A stretch of DNA of 64,000 nt from Beutenbergia cavernae DSM 12333 (GTDB lineage Bacteria; Actinomycetota; Actinomycetes; Actinomycetales; Beutenbergiaceae), in the NCBI RefSeq assembly GCF_000023105.1, contig NC_012669.1:2171025-2235024 (forward strand). Reading direction: 5' to 3'. The notes under the pieces are model-generated. The model had not been told where the DNA came from. It saw only the letters and a list, made by a program, of their open reading frames with translations, and did no database searches. Made by a program: the position numbers and the translations under genes. Shown one piece after another: positions 8,569 to 17,601 of this stretch (the stretch's first letter is position 1; each line of letters starts with the position of its first letter).

Positions 8569-9714
8569 GTGACCGAACCCGCTGCAGTTCCCGCCCCACC
8601 CGTCTCGCCGCTGCTCCAGGAGCACGTGCGCGCTGGCGCGACCCTCACCGACTTCGCCGGTTGGCGCATGCCGCTCCGCTTCACCGGCGATCTCGCCGAG
8701 CACCACGCCGTGCGGCAGGGCGGTGGGCTGTTCGACCTCTCGCACATGGCGCAGATCGAGGTCACCGGCCCCGCCGCCGCAGCGGGCCTCGACGCATCGG
8801 TCGTCAGCCGCGTCGCCGCCCTGGAGGTCGGCCGCGCGCGGTACACGATGCTCCTCGCACCGGACGGCGGCGTCCTCGACGACGTGATCGTGTACCGGCT
8901 CGCCGCTGACGACTTCCTCGTGGTCGCGAACGCCGCGAACCGGCTGACCGTCCTCGACGCGCTCACCGCCCGCTGCCCGGGCACCGGCGTCGCCGTGACC
9001 GACCGGACGACGCAGCGGTCCCTCGTCGCGCTGCAGGGTCCGGTCGCCGAGCGCGTGCTCGGCACGCTCACCGACACCGACGTGACGGCACTGCGCTACT
9101 ACACGATCGCCGCGGCCACCGTCGCCGGCGTTCCCGCGCTGCTCGCCCGCACCGGGTACACCGGCGAGGACGGGTTCGAGGTGTCCGTGCCCGCGTCGTC
9201 CGCCGTGAGCGTGTGGCGGGCGCTGCTCGAGGCCGGCGCGGCGGAGGGTGTCATCCCGTGCGGCCTCGCCGCCCGCGACTCGCTCCGGCTCGAGGCCGGC
9301 ATGCCGCTGTACGGTCACGAGATCGACGCCACGACCACCCCGTTCGAGGCGGGACTCGGCCGGATCGTGCACCTGGACCCGGACCGCGAGTTCGTGGGCC
9401 GCGCCGCCCTGGAGCGACGCCGCGACGAGCCCGGTGCGCGGCGGCTCGTCGGGCTCGCGGGCGAGGGACGACGCGCGGCACGGGCGGGATACCCGGTGCT
9501 CGACGCGGACGGTGCCACGGTCGGCACCGTGACGTCCGGCGTGCTCTCGCCGACGCTGGGTCACCCCGTGGCGATGGCCCTGGTGCACGACCCCGCCGGC
9601 GCCCTCGTGCCGCCGTCGGACGACGCGCCGTCGAGCACCGTGCACGTCGACGTGCGGGGCCAGGCCCTGCCGATGTCCGTCGTGGCCCTGCCCTTCTACC
9701 GCCGCCCCCGCTGA
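8569..9714 (+). CDS. gcvT: Glycine cleavage system T protein (aminomethyltransferase)
   Basis: GcvT takes the aminomethyl group from lipoylated GcvH and passes the methylene to tetrahydrofolate, releasing ammonia. The 381-residue protein shows [23 protein letters not shown], the folate-binding [36 protein letters not shown] and a C-terminal [13 protein letters not shown] barrel. The length is standard. The GTG start lies about 34 bases after the second glycine aptamer, so its ribosome access could be gated by that element. gcvH follows after 26 bases. Confidence 0.97.
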   Translation: MTEPAAVPAPPVSPLLQEHVRAGATLTDFAGWRMPLRFTGDLAEHHAVRQGGGLFDLSHMAQIEVTGPAAAAGLDASVVSRVAALEVGRARYTMLLAPDGGVLDDVIVYRLAADDFLVVANAANRLTVLDALTARCPGTGVAVTDRTTQRSLVALQGPVAERVLGTLTDTDVTALRYYTIAAATVAGVPALLARTGYTGEDGFEVSVPASSAVSVWRALLEAGAAEGVIPCGLAARDSLRLEAGMPLYGHEIDATTTPFEAGLGRIVHLDPDREFVGRAALERRRDEPGARRLVGLAGEGRRAARAGYPVLDADGATVGTVTSGVLSPTLGHPVAMALVHDPAGALVPPSDDAPSSTVHVDVRGQALPMSVVALPFYRRPR

Positions 9715-9740
9715 CAGCGCCCCACCCCGAGGAGACCCTC

Positions 9741-10115
9741 ATGTCCGTCCCCACCGACCGCTCCTACACCGCCGAGCACGAATGGGTCCTCGTCGACGGG
9801 TCCGTCGCGACCGTCGGGATCACCGAGTTCGCCGCCGAGGCGCTCGGCGACGTGGTATTCGTCCAGCTCCCCGACGTGGGCGCCCAGCTCACGGCGGGGG
9901 AGGCGTGCGGCGAGATCGAGTCCACCAAGTCCGTGTCCGACCTGTTCGCGCCCGTCACGGGCTCGGTCATCGAGGTGAACTCCGCCATCGACGCCGGCCC
10001 CGAGACGGTCAACAGCGACCCGTACGGTGCCGGCTGGCTGTTCCGCGTCGAGATCGCCACCGCCGGTGAGCTTCTCGACGCCGCTGCGTACGCGGCGCTG
10101 ACCAGCGGTGAGTGA
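9741..10115 (+). CDS. gcvH: Glycine cleavage system H protein
   Basis: GcvH is the lipoyl carrier that shuttles the aminomethyl intermediate between GcvP, GcvT and the dihydrolipoyl dehydrogenase. The 124-residue protein contains AEHEWV near the start, [18 protein letters not shown] and the lipoylation site [11 protein letters not shown] with the modified lysine. It ends with [20 protein letters not shown] (9730-9735) precedes the ATG as a ribosome binding site. Its last bases overlap the start of gcvP by eight bases, so H and P are translationally coupled. Confidence 0.97.
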   Translation: MSVPTDRSYTAEHEWVLVDGSVATVGITEFAAEALGDVVFVQLPDVGAQLTAGEACGEIESTKSVSDLFAPVTGSVIEVNSAIDAGPETVNSDPYGAGWLFRVEIATAGELLDAAAYAALTSGE

Positions 10116-12975
10116 GTTCGCGCGCCGGCACATCGGGCCGGACGAGGCCGAGACCGCCGCGATGCTGGCCACCCTCGGGCGACCGAGCGCCGGTCAGCTG
10201 CTCCGCGAGGCGATCCCGGAGGACATCGCGACCACGGCCGCCAGCTCGCTGCCGCACGCGGCCGACGAGGCGAGCGTGCTCGCGGAGCTGCGCGCGATCG
10301 CGTCGCGCAACACCGTGCGGACGTCGATGATCGGCCAGGGCTACTACGACACGCTGACGCCGTCCGTCCTCGTCCGCGGGATCCTCGAGAACCCCGCCTG
10401 GTACACGGCGTACACGCCGTACCAGCCGGAGATCTCGCAGGGCCGGCTCGAGGCCCTGCTCAACTTCCAGACGATGGTCGAGGACCTGACCGGCCTCCCG
10501 GTGGCCGGCGCGTCGATGCTCGACGAGTCGACTGCTGTCGCCGAGGCGATGCTCCTGGCCCGCCGCGTCGTGCGTGGCGAGGGCGGCACGTTCCTCGTCG
10601 ACTCACGCACGTTCCCGCAGACGAAGGCGGTCCTCGCCACGCGCGCCGAACCCCTCGGCATCCGGCTCGCCGAGTTCGACCCGACGGCGGCGCCGGAGGA
10701 GAGCCTGCTCGAGGACGCGTTCGGGGCGGTGATCCAGTACCCGGCCGCCGACGGGCTCGTCTACCCCCGGTCCGCGGTCGAGGCGTGGGCCGCGGCGGTG
10801 CACGACCGGGGCGGGCAGCTCGTGCTCGCCGCCGATCTGCTGGCCCTCACGCTGCTGGCCTCGCCCGCCTCGCTCGGGGCCGACATGGCGGCGGGGACGA
10901 CCCAACGGTTCGGTGTCCCGATGGGCTTCGGCGGGCCGCACGCCGGGTACCTCGCCGTGCGCGACGGGCTCCAGCGGCAGCTGCCCGGACGGCTCGTCGG
11001 CGTCTCCGTCGACGCGGAGGGTGCCCCCGCGCTGCGGCTCGCGCTGCAGACCCGGGAGCAGCACATCCGGCGCGAGCGGGCGACGTCGAACATCTGCACC
11101 GCCCAGGTGCTGCTCGCGGTGCTCGCCTCGATGTACGCCGTCTACCACGGGCCCACGGGGCTGCGCGCGATCGCCGAACGCGTGCACGGCCGGGCCGTGG
11201 AGCTGGCCGCCGAGCTGCGCGTCCGCGGGGCCGACGTCGTGCACGCGCGGTTCTTCGACACGCTCACCGTGCGGGTGCCCGGTCGCGCGGCGGAGCTCGC
11301 CCGGGCGGCGCTCGAGCGGGGCGTCACGATCTGGGTCGCCGACGCCGACACGGTCTCCCTCTCGTGCGACGAGGCGACGACGCCGTCCACGCTCGCCGCG
11401 GTGCTCGCCGCCGTCGACGAGGCCGCGCCGACGCCGGACGCTCACGTGGCCGAGGACGACGGTGCCGCCGCGCCGGCGGCGGACGACCTCGCCGACCTCT
11501 CTCGGGACGTCGACTACCTGCTGCACCCGGTGTTCAGCAGGTTCCACTCCGAGACGGCGATGATGCGCTACCTGCGCACGCTCGCCGACCGCGACTACGC
11601 CCTGGACCGGGGGATGATCCCGCTCGGGTCGTGCACGATGAAGCTCAACGCCGCCACCGAGATGGCGGCGATCACGTGGCCGGAGTTCGCGCGGATCCAC
11701 CCGTTCGCTCCGCGAGGTGACGTCCAGGGGTACCTCGATCTCATCGGAACCCTCGAGGGCTGGCTCGCGGACCTCACGGGCTACGACGCCGTCCGGGTCC
11801 AGCCGAACGCCGGGTCGCAGGGCGAGCTCGCGGGGCTGCTCGCGGTCCGCCGCTACCACGAGGCGAACGGCGAGTCCGGGCGCGACGTGTGCCTCGTGCC
11901 CTCCTCCGCGCACGGCACGAACGCCGCGTCGGCGGTGCTGGCCGGGATGAGGGTGAAGGTCGTCGCGTGCGACGACGGCGGCAACGTCGACGTCGAGGAC
12001 CTGCGCCGCGTCCTCGCGGCGCACGACGGCGAGGTCGCCGCCATCATGGTGACCTACCCGAGCACCCACGGCGTGTACGAGTCGAGTATTCGGGAGATCT
12101 GCTCACTCGTCCATGACGCAGGCGGGCAGGTGTACATCGACGGCGCGAACCTCAACGCGCTCCTCGGTGCGGCCCGGCCGGGGGAGTTCGGCGGCGACGT
12201 CTCGCACCTCAACCTCCACAAGACGTTCTGCATCCCGCACGGGGGCGGCGGCCCGGGCGTCGGACCCGTCGCCGCCCGGTCCCACCTCGTGCCGTACCTG
12301 CCGGGTCACCCGCTCGATCCGGCGGACGGCCCGACCGACGGCGCGGTGAGCGCTGCGCCGTACGGGTCGGCGTCGATCCTGCCGATCAGCTGGGCGTACG
12401 TGCGGCTCATGGGCGCCGAGGGCCTCCTCGCGGCGACCCGTGCGGCGGTGCTGTCGGCGAACTACGTCGCGTCCCGCCTGGAGGAGCACTTCCCGGTCCT
12501 GTACCGCGGGAACGGCGACCTCGTCGCGCACGAGTGCATCCTCGACCTGCGTCCCCTGACGAAGGAGACCGGCATCACCGTCGACGACGTCGCGAAGCGA
12601 CTGATCGACTACGGCTTCCACGCGCCGACGATGAGCTTCCCGGTCGCGGGCACGCTCATGGTCGAGCCGACGGAGAGCGAGGACCTGCGGGAGATCGACC
12701 GGTTCTGCGACGCGATGATCGCGATCGCGGGCGAGGCGCGGGCGGTCGCCGACGGCGAGTGGTCCGCCGAGGACAACCCGCTCGTCAACGCGCCGCACAC
12801 GGCGGTGAGCCTCGTGGGGGACTGGGCGCACCCGTACTCCCGGGCGCAGGCCGTGTTCCCGGTGCCCGGCATCGAGCGGAACAAGTACTGGCCGCCGGTG
12901 CGCCGGATCGACGGCGCGTTCGGCGACCGCCACCTCGTGTGCAGCTGCGCCGGGATCGAGGCCTACGCGACCTGA
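10108..12975 (+). CDS. gcvP: Glycine dehydrogenase (decarboxylating), P protein
   Basis: This pyridoxal-phosphate enzyme decarboxylates glycine and loads the remainder onto lipoyl-GcvH. At 955 residues it is the single-chain homodimeric form. It begins [10 protein letters not shown] and has GQGYYDT, an N-terminal catalytically silent half ([14 protein letters not shown]), the linker [22 protein letters not shown], and the PLP-lysine segment [18 protein letters not shown] near residue 710. The end, [16 protein letters not shown], is conserved. The GTG start lies inside the end of gcvH. No lpd or gcvL gene follows, so the L protein must be encoded elsewhere. Confidence 0.97.
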   Translation: MSEFARRHIGPDEAETAAMLATLGRPSAGQLLREAIPEDIATTAASSLPHAADEASVLAELRAIASRNTVRTSMIGQGYYDTLTPSVLVRGILENPAWYTAYTPYQPEISQGRLEALLNFQTMVEDLTGLPVAGASMLDESTAVAEAMLLARRVVRGEGGTFLVDSRTFPQTKAVLATRAEPLGIRLAEFDPTAAPEESLLEDAFGAVIQYPAADGLVYPRSAVEAWAAAVHDRGGQLVLAADLLALTLLASPASLGADMAAGTTQRFGVPMGFGGPHAGYLAVRDGLQRQLPGRLVGVSVDAEGAPALRLALQTREQHIRRERATSNICTAQVLLAVLASMYAVYHGPTGLRAIAERVHGRAVELAAELRVRGADVVHARFFDTLTVRVPGRAAELARAALERGVTIWVADADTVSLSCDEATTPSTLAAVLAAVDEAAPTPDAHVAEDDGAAAPAADDLADLSRDVDYLLHPVFSRFHSETAMMRYLRTLADRDYALDRGMIPLGSCTMKLNAATEMAAITWPEFARIHPFAPRGDVQGYLDLIGTLEGWLADLTGYDAVRVQPNAGSQGELAGLLAVRRYHEANGESGRDVCLVPSSAHGTNAASAVLAGMRVKVVACDDGGNVDVEDLRRVLAAHDGEVAAIMVTYPSTHGVYESSIREICSLVHDAGGQVYIDGANLNALLGAARPGEFGGDVSHLNLHKTFCIPHGGGGPGVGPVAARSHLVPYLPGHPLDPADGPTDGAVSAAPYGSASILPISWAYVRLMGAEGLLAATRAAVLSANYVASRLEEHFPVLYRGNGDLVAHECILDLRPLTKETGITVDDVAKRLIDYGFHAPTMSFPVAGTLMVEPTESEDLREIDRFCDAMIAIAGEARAVADGEWSAEDNPLVNAPHTAVSLVGDWAHPYSRAQAVFPVPGIERNKYWPPVRRIDGAFGDRHLVCSCAGIEAYAT

Positions 12976-12979
12976 CGTG

Positions 12980-13003
12980 CCCGGCGCACCCACGTGCGCC
13001 GGG
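12980..13003 (+). terminator. Hairpin terminator after gcvP
   Basis: A perfect 10-bp inverted repeat CCCGGCGCAC/GTGCGCCGGG with a four-base loop lies four bases after the gcvP stop. There is no U-run, as is common for actinobacterial terminators. Confidence 0.6.
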
Positions 13004-13031
13004 AGCGGTCGGACCCGGTCGCCGTCGCGCG

Positions 13032-13057
13032 GGAACAGAACGGCGGAGCCCCGCGTT
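13032..13057 (+). promoter_or_regulatory. SigR/SigH-like ECF promoter upstream of the sigma factor gene
   Basis: GGAAC (13032-13036, in GGGAACAG) is followed after 18 bases by GTT (13055-13057, in CGTTG). This fits the GGAAY-N18-GTT promoter recognised by the thiol-stress sigma factors SigR of Streptomyces and SigH of Mycobacterium. In S. coelicolor the equivalent gene hrdB has a known SigR-dependent promoter, which makes the match more credible. Predicted start is about 13064, giving a leader of roughly 140 bases. Confidence 0.45.
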
Positions 13058-13128
13058 GTACCCGGTTGATTGACAGCACCCGCCCGTCGGCATGCCCGGA
13101 AGTGCCGCGTCGGAGGCAGGTCGCCGGT

Positions 13129-13134
13129 TATAAT
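13129..13134 (+). promoter_or_regulatory. Consensus -10 element TATAAT of the sigma factor gene
   Basis: A perfect TATAAT occurs in an otherwise GC-rich region about 70 bases before the GTG start. There is no recognisable -35 at the right distance: the nearby TTGACA at 13070-13075 is 53 bases away. Transcription would start near 13141. This is probably the housekeeping promoter, autoregulated by the sigma factor itself. Confidence 0.55.
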
Positions 13135-13204
13135 TGAGGGGCTGGAGGCGGTGGAGCACCGCACCGCACGCCGAAGGCCCCCGAACCCCGCCGAAAGGTT
13201 CTCT

Positions 13205-14725
13205 GTGTCGTCTCCTCGTATCGCCATGCCCGAGCTCCCTCGCGAGTTCCAGCACGCCGCTCTCCAGGACGTCGTCCGCCACGGCCGTGTGCACGGGCGG
13301 GTCGCCGCTGAGGAGTTCCAGGCGGCGTGCTCCAGCGCGCACGTGGCGCCCCGTCGCCTCGCGACGGTGCTGCGCGCGTTCGTCTCGCTCGGGATCGAGA
13401 TCAGCGCCCCCGCTGCCCCCGCAGCCGCGGCGGCCCGGTCCACGACGTCGAGCACCGCCGTCGTCGAGGACGCGCCGGCCCCGAAGCGCGCTCGCGCCAC
13501 GAAGACCAGCTCTGCGGCGTCCGCCAAGGCCGCGCCGAAGAAGGGCGCCGTCAAGCCCGCCGCCAAGACGACCTCGAAGACGAAGGCCGCCCCCGCCCCG
13601 AGCGACGAGACCGAGGAGGTCGAGCTCGAGGAGGTCGACGTCGCCGAGGACGCGGTGGACGTCGACGACGCGACCGAGGCGACCGAGGGCGACGCCGCCG
13701 AGGGCGGCGCGGCGAAGACCGCGAAGACCGGCACGGACGAGACCGAGGACAAGGGATTCGTCTACTCCGACGCGGACGACGACGACGCGCCGGCGCAGCA
13801 GGTGGTCACGGCGGGTGCGACTGCCGACCCCGTGAAGGACTACCTCAAGCAGATCGGCAAGGTCGCGCTGCTGAACGCGGAGCAGGAGGTCGAGCTCGCG
13901 AAGCGCATCGAGGCCGGCCTGTTCGCGGAGGAGACGCTCGCCGCGGGCGGCTCGATGGAGTTCAAGCTGCGCCGCGAGCTCGAGTGGATCGCCGCCGACG
14001 GGCGTCGGGCGAAGAACCACCTGCTCGAGGCGAACCTGCGCCTCGTGGTCTCCCTGGCCAAGCGCTACACCGGCCGCGGGATGCTGTTCCTGGACCTCAT
14101 CCAGGAGGGCAACCTCGGTCTGATCCGCGCCGTCGAGAAGTTCGACTACACCAAGGGCTACAAGTTCTCGACGTACGCCACGTGGTGGATCCGGCAGGCG
14201 ATCACCCGCGCGATGGCGGACCAGGCGCGCACCATCCGCATCCCGGTGCACATGGTCGAGGTCATCAACAAGCTCGCCCGCGTGCAGCGGCAGATGCTCC
14301 AGGACCTGGGCCGCGAGCCCACCCCGGAGGAGCTCGCCAAGGAGCTCGACATGACCCCGGAGAAGGTCGTCGAGGTCCAGAAGTACGGCCGCGAGCCGAT
14401 CTCGCTGCACACCCCGCTCGGCGAGGACGGCGACAGCGAGTTCGGTGACCTCATCGAGGACTCCGAGGCCGTGGTGCCGGCCGACGCCGTGAGCTTCACG
14501 CTCCTGCAGGAGCAGCTACACGCGGTGCTCGACACGCTCTCGGAGCGCGAGGCCGGCGTCGTCTCGATGCGGTTCGGCCTGACCGACGGCCAGCCGAAGA
14601 CGCTCGACGAGATCGGCAAGGTCTACGGCGTCACGCGCGAGCGGATCCGCCAGATCGAGTCCAAGACGATGTCGAAGCTGCGTCACCCGTCGCGGTCGCA
14701 GGTTCTGCGCGACTACCTGGACTGA
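13205..14725 (+). CDS. sigA: RNA polymerase principal sigma factor (RpoD/HrdB/SigA)
   Basis: The 506-residue protein is the housekeeping sigma factor. After a short conserved N-terminus ([14 protein letters not shown]) comes a low-complexity part, lysine/alanine-rich then acidic, at about residues 70-195. Region 1.2 follows ([20 protein letters not shown]), then region 2 with [17 protein letters not shown] and [20 protein letters not shown] for -10 recognition and melting. Region 3 contains [13 protein letters not shown]. Region 4 ([30 protein letters not shown]) holds the -35 helix-turn-helix. GTG 13205 is the first start after the promoters; an in-frame ATG at 13226 is an alternative. It matches SCO5820/Rv2703 in neighbourhood as well as sequence. 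Confidence 0.96.
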   Translation: MSSPRIAMPELPREFQHAALQDVVRHGRVHGRVAAEEFQAACSSAHVAPRRLATVLRAFVSLGIEISAPAAPAAAAARSTTSSTAVVEDAPAPKRARATKTSSAASAKAAPKKGAVKPAAKTTSKTKAAPAPSDETEEVELEEVDVAEDAVDVDDATEATEGDAAEGGAAKTAKTGTDETEDKGFVYSDADDDDAPAQQVVTAGATADPVKDYLKQIGKVALLNAEQEVELAKRIEAGLFAEETLAAGGSMEFKLRRELEWIAADGRRAKNHLLEANLRLVVSLAKRYTGRGMLFLDLIQEGNLGLIRAVEKFDYTKGYKFSTYATWWIRQAITRAMADQARTIRIPVHMVEVINKLARVQRQMLQDLGREPTPEELAKELDMTPEKVVEVQKYGREPISLHTPLGEDGDSEFGDLIEDSEAVVPADAVSFTLLQEQLHAVLDTLSEREAGVVSMRFGLTDGQPKTLDEIGKVYGVTRERIRQIESKTMSKLRHPSRSQVLRDYLD

Positions 14726-14737
14726 GTCTCGAGCTCA

Positions 14738-14774
14738 CGAGGAGCCCCGTCACCCCTGGTGGCGGGGCTCCTCG
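14738..14774 (+). terminator. Terminator after the sigma factor gene
   Basis: CGAGGAGCCCCG and CGGGGCTCCTCG form a 12-bp perfect stem that extends inward by a wobble and four more pairs to a three-base loop. It lies 13 bases after the stop codon and 30 bases before the convergent gene ends. Confidence 0.75.
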
Positions 14775-14803
14775 CGTTGCGGCCCGGGTGGGCCGGCCGT
14801 GCC

Positions 14804-15547
14804 TCAGCGCCGGCCGCCCCGGCGCGCGCGACGGCTGCCCGGCGCGCCGCTGCGGCCCCGCGCTCGGCTGGGCGCGCGAGCGGCTCCGGCCCGGGGCGCA
14901 CCGGCACGTGCGGGATCGCTCGCGGCGTCGGCCTCACCCGGTGCCGGGCGACGTCCGCGCGAGCTGTTCGCCGTGCGGCCCCGGACGACGCCGACGAAGT
15001 CCTCGATCCGGTCGTCGTCGCGCTCTCGCGGCCAGGCGAGGCCGACCTGCGACGTGGGTCCGTCCCGCAGCGGGACGGAGGCCACGTCCTTGCGCTGGTG
15101 CGCCCGGGCGAGGGACATCGGCACGGCCAGCACACCGGCACCGGCGGCGACGAGCTCGACCGCCTGCGCCGTCGTCCGCGGCGTCACGCCGGCGAACGGC
15201 TCGCCGGGCGGGTCCGCCCAGGCGAGCACGTCATCGACGGGCACGAGGAGCGTCTCGCCGGCAAGGTCGCCCGGCTCGACCTCGTCGGCGGCTGTCAGGA
15301 CGTGGTCGCGCGGCACGACGACGACCGTCGCCTCGGTCCACAGCGGGATGGCGTGGAACTCGTCGGTCGGCATCGGGAGCCGGACGAACCCGACGTCAGC
15401 GACGCCGTCGGCCAGCATCCGCACCTGGTCGGCCGCCTCGGCGTGGACGAGCTCGAGCGGGACCCGCGAAAAGCGCCCCCGCCAGGTGGCCACCCAGCGG
15501 CCCGGGCTCACGCCGGGCACCAGCAGCAGCCGAAGCGTGGGGTCCAC
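14804..15547 (-). CDS. LysR-type substrate-binding domain protein without a DNA-binding domain
   Basis: The 247-residue protein matches the effector-binding half of LysR regulators: LRLLLVPGVSPGRWVATW, DVGFVRLP, VVVPRDHVL, AVELVAAGAGVLAVPMSLA, VGLAWPRE. The usual N-terminal winged helix is absent. The last 40 residues are basic (RARGRSG, RRARRGG). It may bind a small molecule and act as a stand-alone sensor, or bind nucleic acid through its tail; both are guesses. The GTG start is seven bases after TACCCT (minus strand, 15555-15560). It is divergent from the DUF5997 gene with only 35 bp between the starts, a pairing I recall in other actinobacteria. Confidence 0.8.
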   Translation of the reverse strand: MDPTLRLLLVPGVSPGRWVATWRGRFSRVPLELVHAEAADQVRMLADGVADVGFVRLPMPTDEFHAIPLWTEATVVVVPRDHVLTAADEVEPGDLAGETLLVPVDDVLAWADPPGEPFAGVTPRTTAQAVELVAAGAGVLAVPMSLARAHQRKDVASVPLRDGPTSQVGLAWPRERDDDRIEDFVGVVRGRTANSSRGRRPAPGEADAASDPARAGAPRAGAARAPSRARGRSGAPGSRRARRGGRR

Positions 15548-15554
15548 GCGGACA

Positions 15555-15576
15555 AGGGTAACGATCGCCGTACCCT
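15555..15576. promoter_or_regulatory. Face-to-face leaderless promoters, LysR-like / DUF5997
   Basis: A minus-strand TACCCT (plus-strand 15555-15560) and a plus-strand TACCCT (15571-15576) are identical hexamers, ten bases apart. They sit 7 and 6 bases before their respective GTG codons. The -35 region of each promoter must therefore lie inside the other gene's coding start, so the two promoters should compete for polymerase. Confidence 0.55.
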
Positions 15577-15582
15577 GGCGGG

Positions 15583-15993
15583 GTGAGCAGCTCTCGATCC
15601 TCCCAGACCATGAAGCCCGCGACGGCGGCCCGCAAGCTCGACGTGTACCTGCCGGCCACACCGGCGGAGTTCCGCACGGGCACGGTGACGCGGGAGGAGC
15701 TCGAGGAGCTGCAGCGGAACCCGCCGGAGTGGCTCGTGACGCTGCGGCGGGACGGTCCGCACCCGCGCTCGGTCGTCGCCGGACGGCTGCGGGTGTCGAT
15801 CGGCGGCCTCGCCCGCGGGGGTGTCACGGAGGCGTTGACGACGGCGCAGATCCAGGAGCTGCACGACGATCCGCCCGCGTGGTTGCGCCACGAGCGCGCG
15901 GTGCACGCCGAGGTCCGGCGCGAGGAGAAGCGGCTCGCGCAGCAGCGGGCGGGCGAGGACTCGCAGCGCTCGGACGACGACGCCGACGGCTGA
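15583..15993 (+). CDS. DUF5997 family protein
   Basis: This 136-residue protein has no known function. It carries the family opening MKPATAARKLDVYLPATP, then two similar segments, VTREELEELQRNPPEWL and LTTAQIQELHDDPPAWL, which look like an internal duplication of one helix-loop unit. The C-terminus is charged and probably disordered. The GTG start lies six bases after the hexamer TACCCT. A later in-frame ATG at MKPATA would give a product nine residues shorter. It is divergent from the LysR-like protein, so the two may form a functional pair. Confidence 0.85.
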   Translation: MSSSRSSQTMKPATAARKLDVYLPATPAEFRTGTVTREELEELQRNPPEWLVTLRRDGPHPRSVVAGRLRVSIGGLARGGVTEALTTAQIQELHDDPPAWLRHERAVHAEVRREEKRLAQQRAGEDSQRSDDDADG

Positions 15994-16060
15994 GCCACGC
16001 GCGAGGGGCCCAACGGAAAAGCGCTCGGCCGAGCACCGGCGACGCCCGTACCGTGCCGCC

Positions 16061-17161
16061 ATGACCGACCTGCGCCTCGCACCGATCGCCGAGCGGGCCG
16101 ACCCACCCGCGACGCTTCCTCCGCTCACCGCCGGTGGACTGTCTTGGCGCCCGGCCACCGCGGCCGACGCCGCCGACCTCCTGGCCCTGCGGAACGCCGT
16201 CGCCGTCGCCGACGACGCCCCGTACCGCGAGACCGAGGCCGAGGTCGCCGACCTGTTCGCGGCGTCCTGGCGCGACTTCTCCACCGACTCCCTCCTCGGC
16301 TACGACGAGGCGAATGTCCTGCGCGCCTACGCCCTCGCCGACACGCGCCCGGGGGACACCGGCACCGTGCGGGCGTTCCTGTGGGGCGCCGTCCACCCGG
16401 AGCGCCGCGGGGAGGGGATCGGGCGGGAGGTCCTGGCGTGGCTCGTCGGCCGCGGACGGCAGCTTCTCGCCGCCAGCGGGAAGGACGTCCCGGCACGCCT
16501 CGTGACCTACGCCGAGGACGACGCGCCGGGCTCGCAGCACCGGATGTTCGAGCACGCCGGCTTCGAGGCGCGGCGCTTCTACTCGGACCTGCGCAGGGAC
16601 CTCGAGGTCTCGGTGCCCGACATCAGGCTCGGCGAGGGTCTGCGGCTCGTGCCGTGGTCACCGGAGCTCGACGAGCCGACGCGCCTGGCGCACAACGACG
16701 CGTTCCGCGACCACTGGGGCAGCGAACCGCAGGACACCGAGACCTGGACGAGCGGCCGCTCGGAGTTCGCACCTGCGTGGAGCGGCCTCGTCCTGGACAC
16801 CGCGCCCGACGTCGAGCGACTCCTGGGTGCTGACGACACCGACGCCGAGACGGCGGCCTCGCTCCGCGCCGGCGCCCCTCTCGTGGTCGGCTACCAGCTC
16901 GCGTCCCGTTACGACTCCGATTTCGACGTGCGCGGCTACCGGTTCGGGTACACGGACGCGCTGGGCGTGCGACGGGCCTATCGCGGACGTCGCATCGCGC
17001 CCGCGCTGCTCAGCGCGGCGATGCGGGCGTTCGCAGCCGACGGCATGCGCTACGCCGTGCTCGACGTCGACACCGCGAACCCCACCGGGGCCGCGGGTCT
17101 GTACGCCAGCCTCGGCTACGAGAAGGTCTCGGGCTCGCGGATGTACTCGATCGAGCTCTGA
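16061..17161 (+). CDS. Double-domain GNAT N-acetyltransferase (paralogue 1)
   Basis: This 366-residue protein has two GNAT folds in tandem. The N-terminal half carries the acetyl-CoA loop ERRGEGIGREVLAWLVGRG. The C-terminal half carries RRAYRGRRIAPALLSAAM followed by the NPTGAAGLYASLGYE tail. The layout recalls mycothiol synthase MshD, but conserved residues between the domains (LAHNDAFRDHWGSEP) link it instead to the two paralogues at 20334 and 21389. The acceptor substrate is unknown. TACCGT six bases before the ATG predicts a leaderless mRNA. Its copy carries an insertion (DDTDAETAASLRAGAP) absent from the other two. Confidence 0.87.
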   Translation: MTDLRLAPIAERADPPATLPPLTAGGLSWRPATAADAADLLALRNAVAVADDAPYRETEAEVADLFAASWRDFSTDSLLGYDEANVLRAYALADTRPGDTGTVRAFLWGAVHPERRGEGIGREVLAWLVGRGRQLLAASGKDVPARLVTYAEDDAPGSQHRMFEHAGFEARRFYSDLRRDLEVSVPDIRLGEGLRLVPWSPELDEPTRLAHNDAFRDHWGSEPQDTETWTSGRSEFAPAWSGLVLDTAPDVERLLGADDTDAETAASLRAGAPLVVGYQLASRYDSDFDVRGYRFGYTDALGVRRAYRGRRIAPALLSAAMRAFAADGMRYAVLDVDTANPTGAAGLYASLGYEKVSGSRMYSIEL

Positions 17162-17170
17162 CCCGGCCAG

Positions 17171-17220
17171 CGAACGACGACGGCCGCACCCCGGGCGTGG
17201 GGTGCGGCCGTCGTCGTTCG
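17171..17220. terminator. Bidirectional terminator, GNAT 1 / zinc-ribbon gene
   Basis: A perfect 22-bp inverted repeat with a six-base loop (17171-17192 and 17199-17220, starting CGAACGACGACGGCCGC) lies exactly between two convergent stops. It is the strongest hairpin in the window and should terminate both transcripts. Confidence 0.88.
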
Positions 17221-17229
17221 GGCCTCAGC

Positions 17230-17430
17230 TCAGCGACGGTCGGACTGGTCCTCCGAGAGGAGTCGGTCGGACTCGTCGAGGATGTCGGTCGCGATCTCGC
17301 TGAAGGCGGGCGCGTGCTTGCGCCCGTGGTGGGCGCAGAAGTACAGCTCGCCGCTCGGCAGCGAGACGCGGACGTAGGCCTGAGCGCCGCACCGGTCGCA
17401 CCGGTCCTCGGCGGTCAGCTGGGGGCTCAT
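17230..17430 (-). CDS. Small DUF7455-type protein with Cys/His cluster
   Basis: The 66-residue protein has the pattern DRCDRCGAQAYVRVSLPSGE then YFCAHHGRKHAP, i.e. CxxC and CxHH, a likely zinc ribbon. The rest is an acidic helix (ATDILDESDRL). Small proteins of this kind are widespread next to sigA/parE in actinobacteria, and no function is known to me. I chose ATG 17430 because it begins right before the conserved AEDRC. In-frame GTG codons at 17442 and 17448 are possible and slightly longer. It converges on GNAT 1 through the perfect hairpin. Confidence 0.75.
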   Translation of the reverse strand: MSPQLTAEDRCDRCGAQAYVRVSLPSGELYFCAHHGRKHAPAFSEIATDILDESDRLLSEDQSDRR

Positions 17431-17601
17431 GGTCGCTGTCACATCCACATACAACCACCGGCCGCTCGGATCCATCCCCGAACGGGCGCCCGGTTCGCTC
17501 ACCGCGTACATCGCGCGAGACGCAGGTCACACCCCCGGCGCCGCCCGCGGGCTCCGGCGAGGCGTGACGGCCGCGTGGGCGGACGTCCGTACGATGAACC
17601 G

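Noticed and set aside
13070-13075. TTGACA as the -35 box of the sigma factor TATAAT promoter
   Set aside because: The spacing is 53 bases, far from the 16-19 needed, and no -10 is found 17 bases after it.
17594-17601. ATG at 17594 as the parE start
   Set aside because: It is out of frame with parE; GTG 17602 is in frame and has the -10 spacing.
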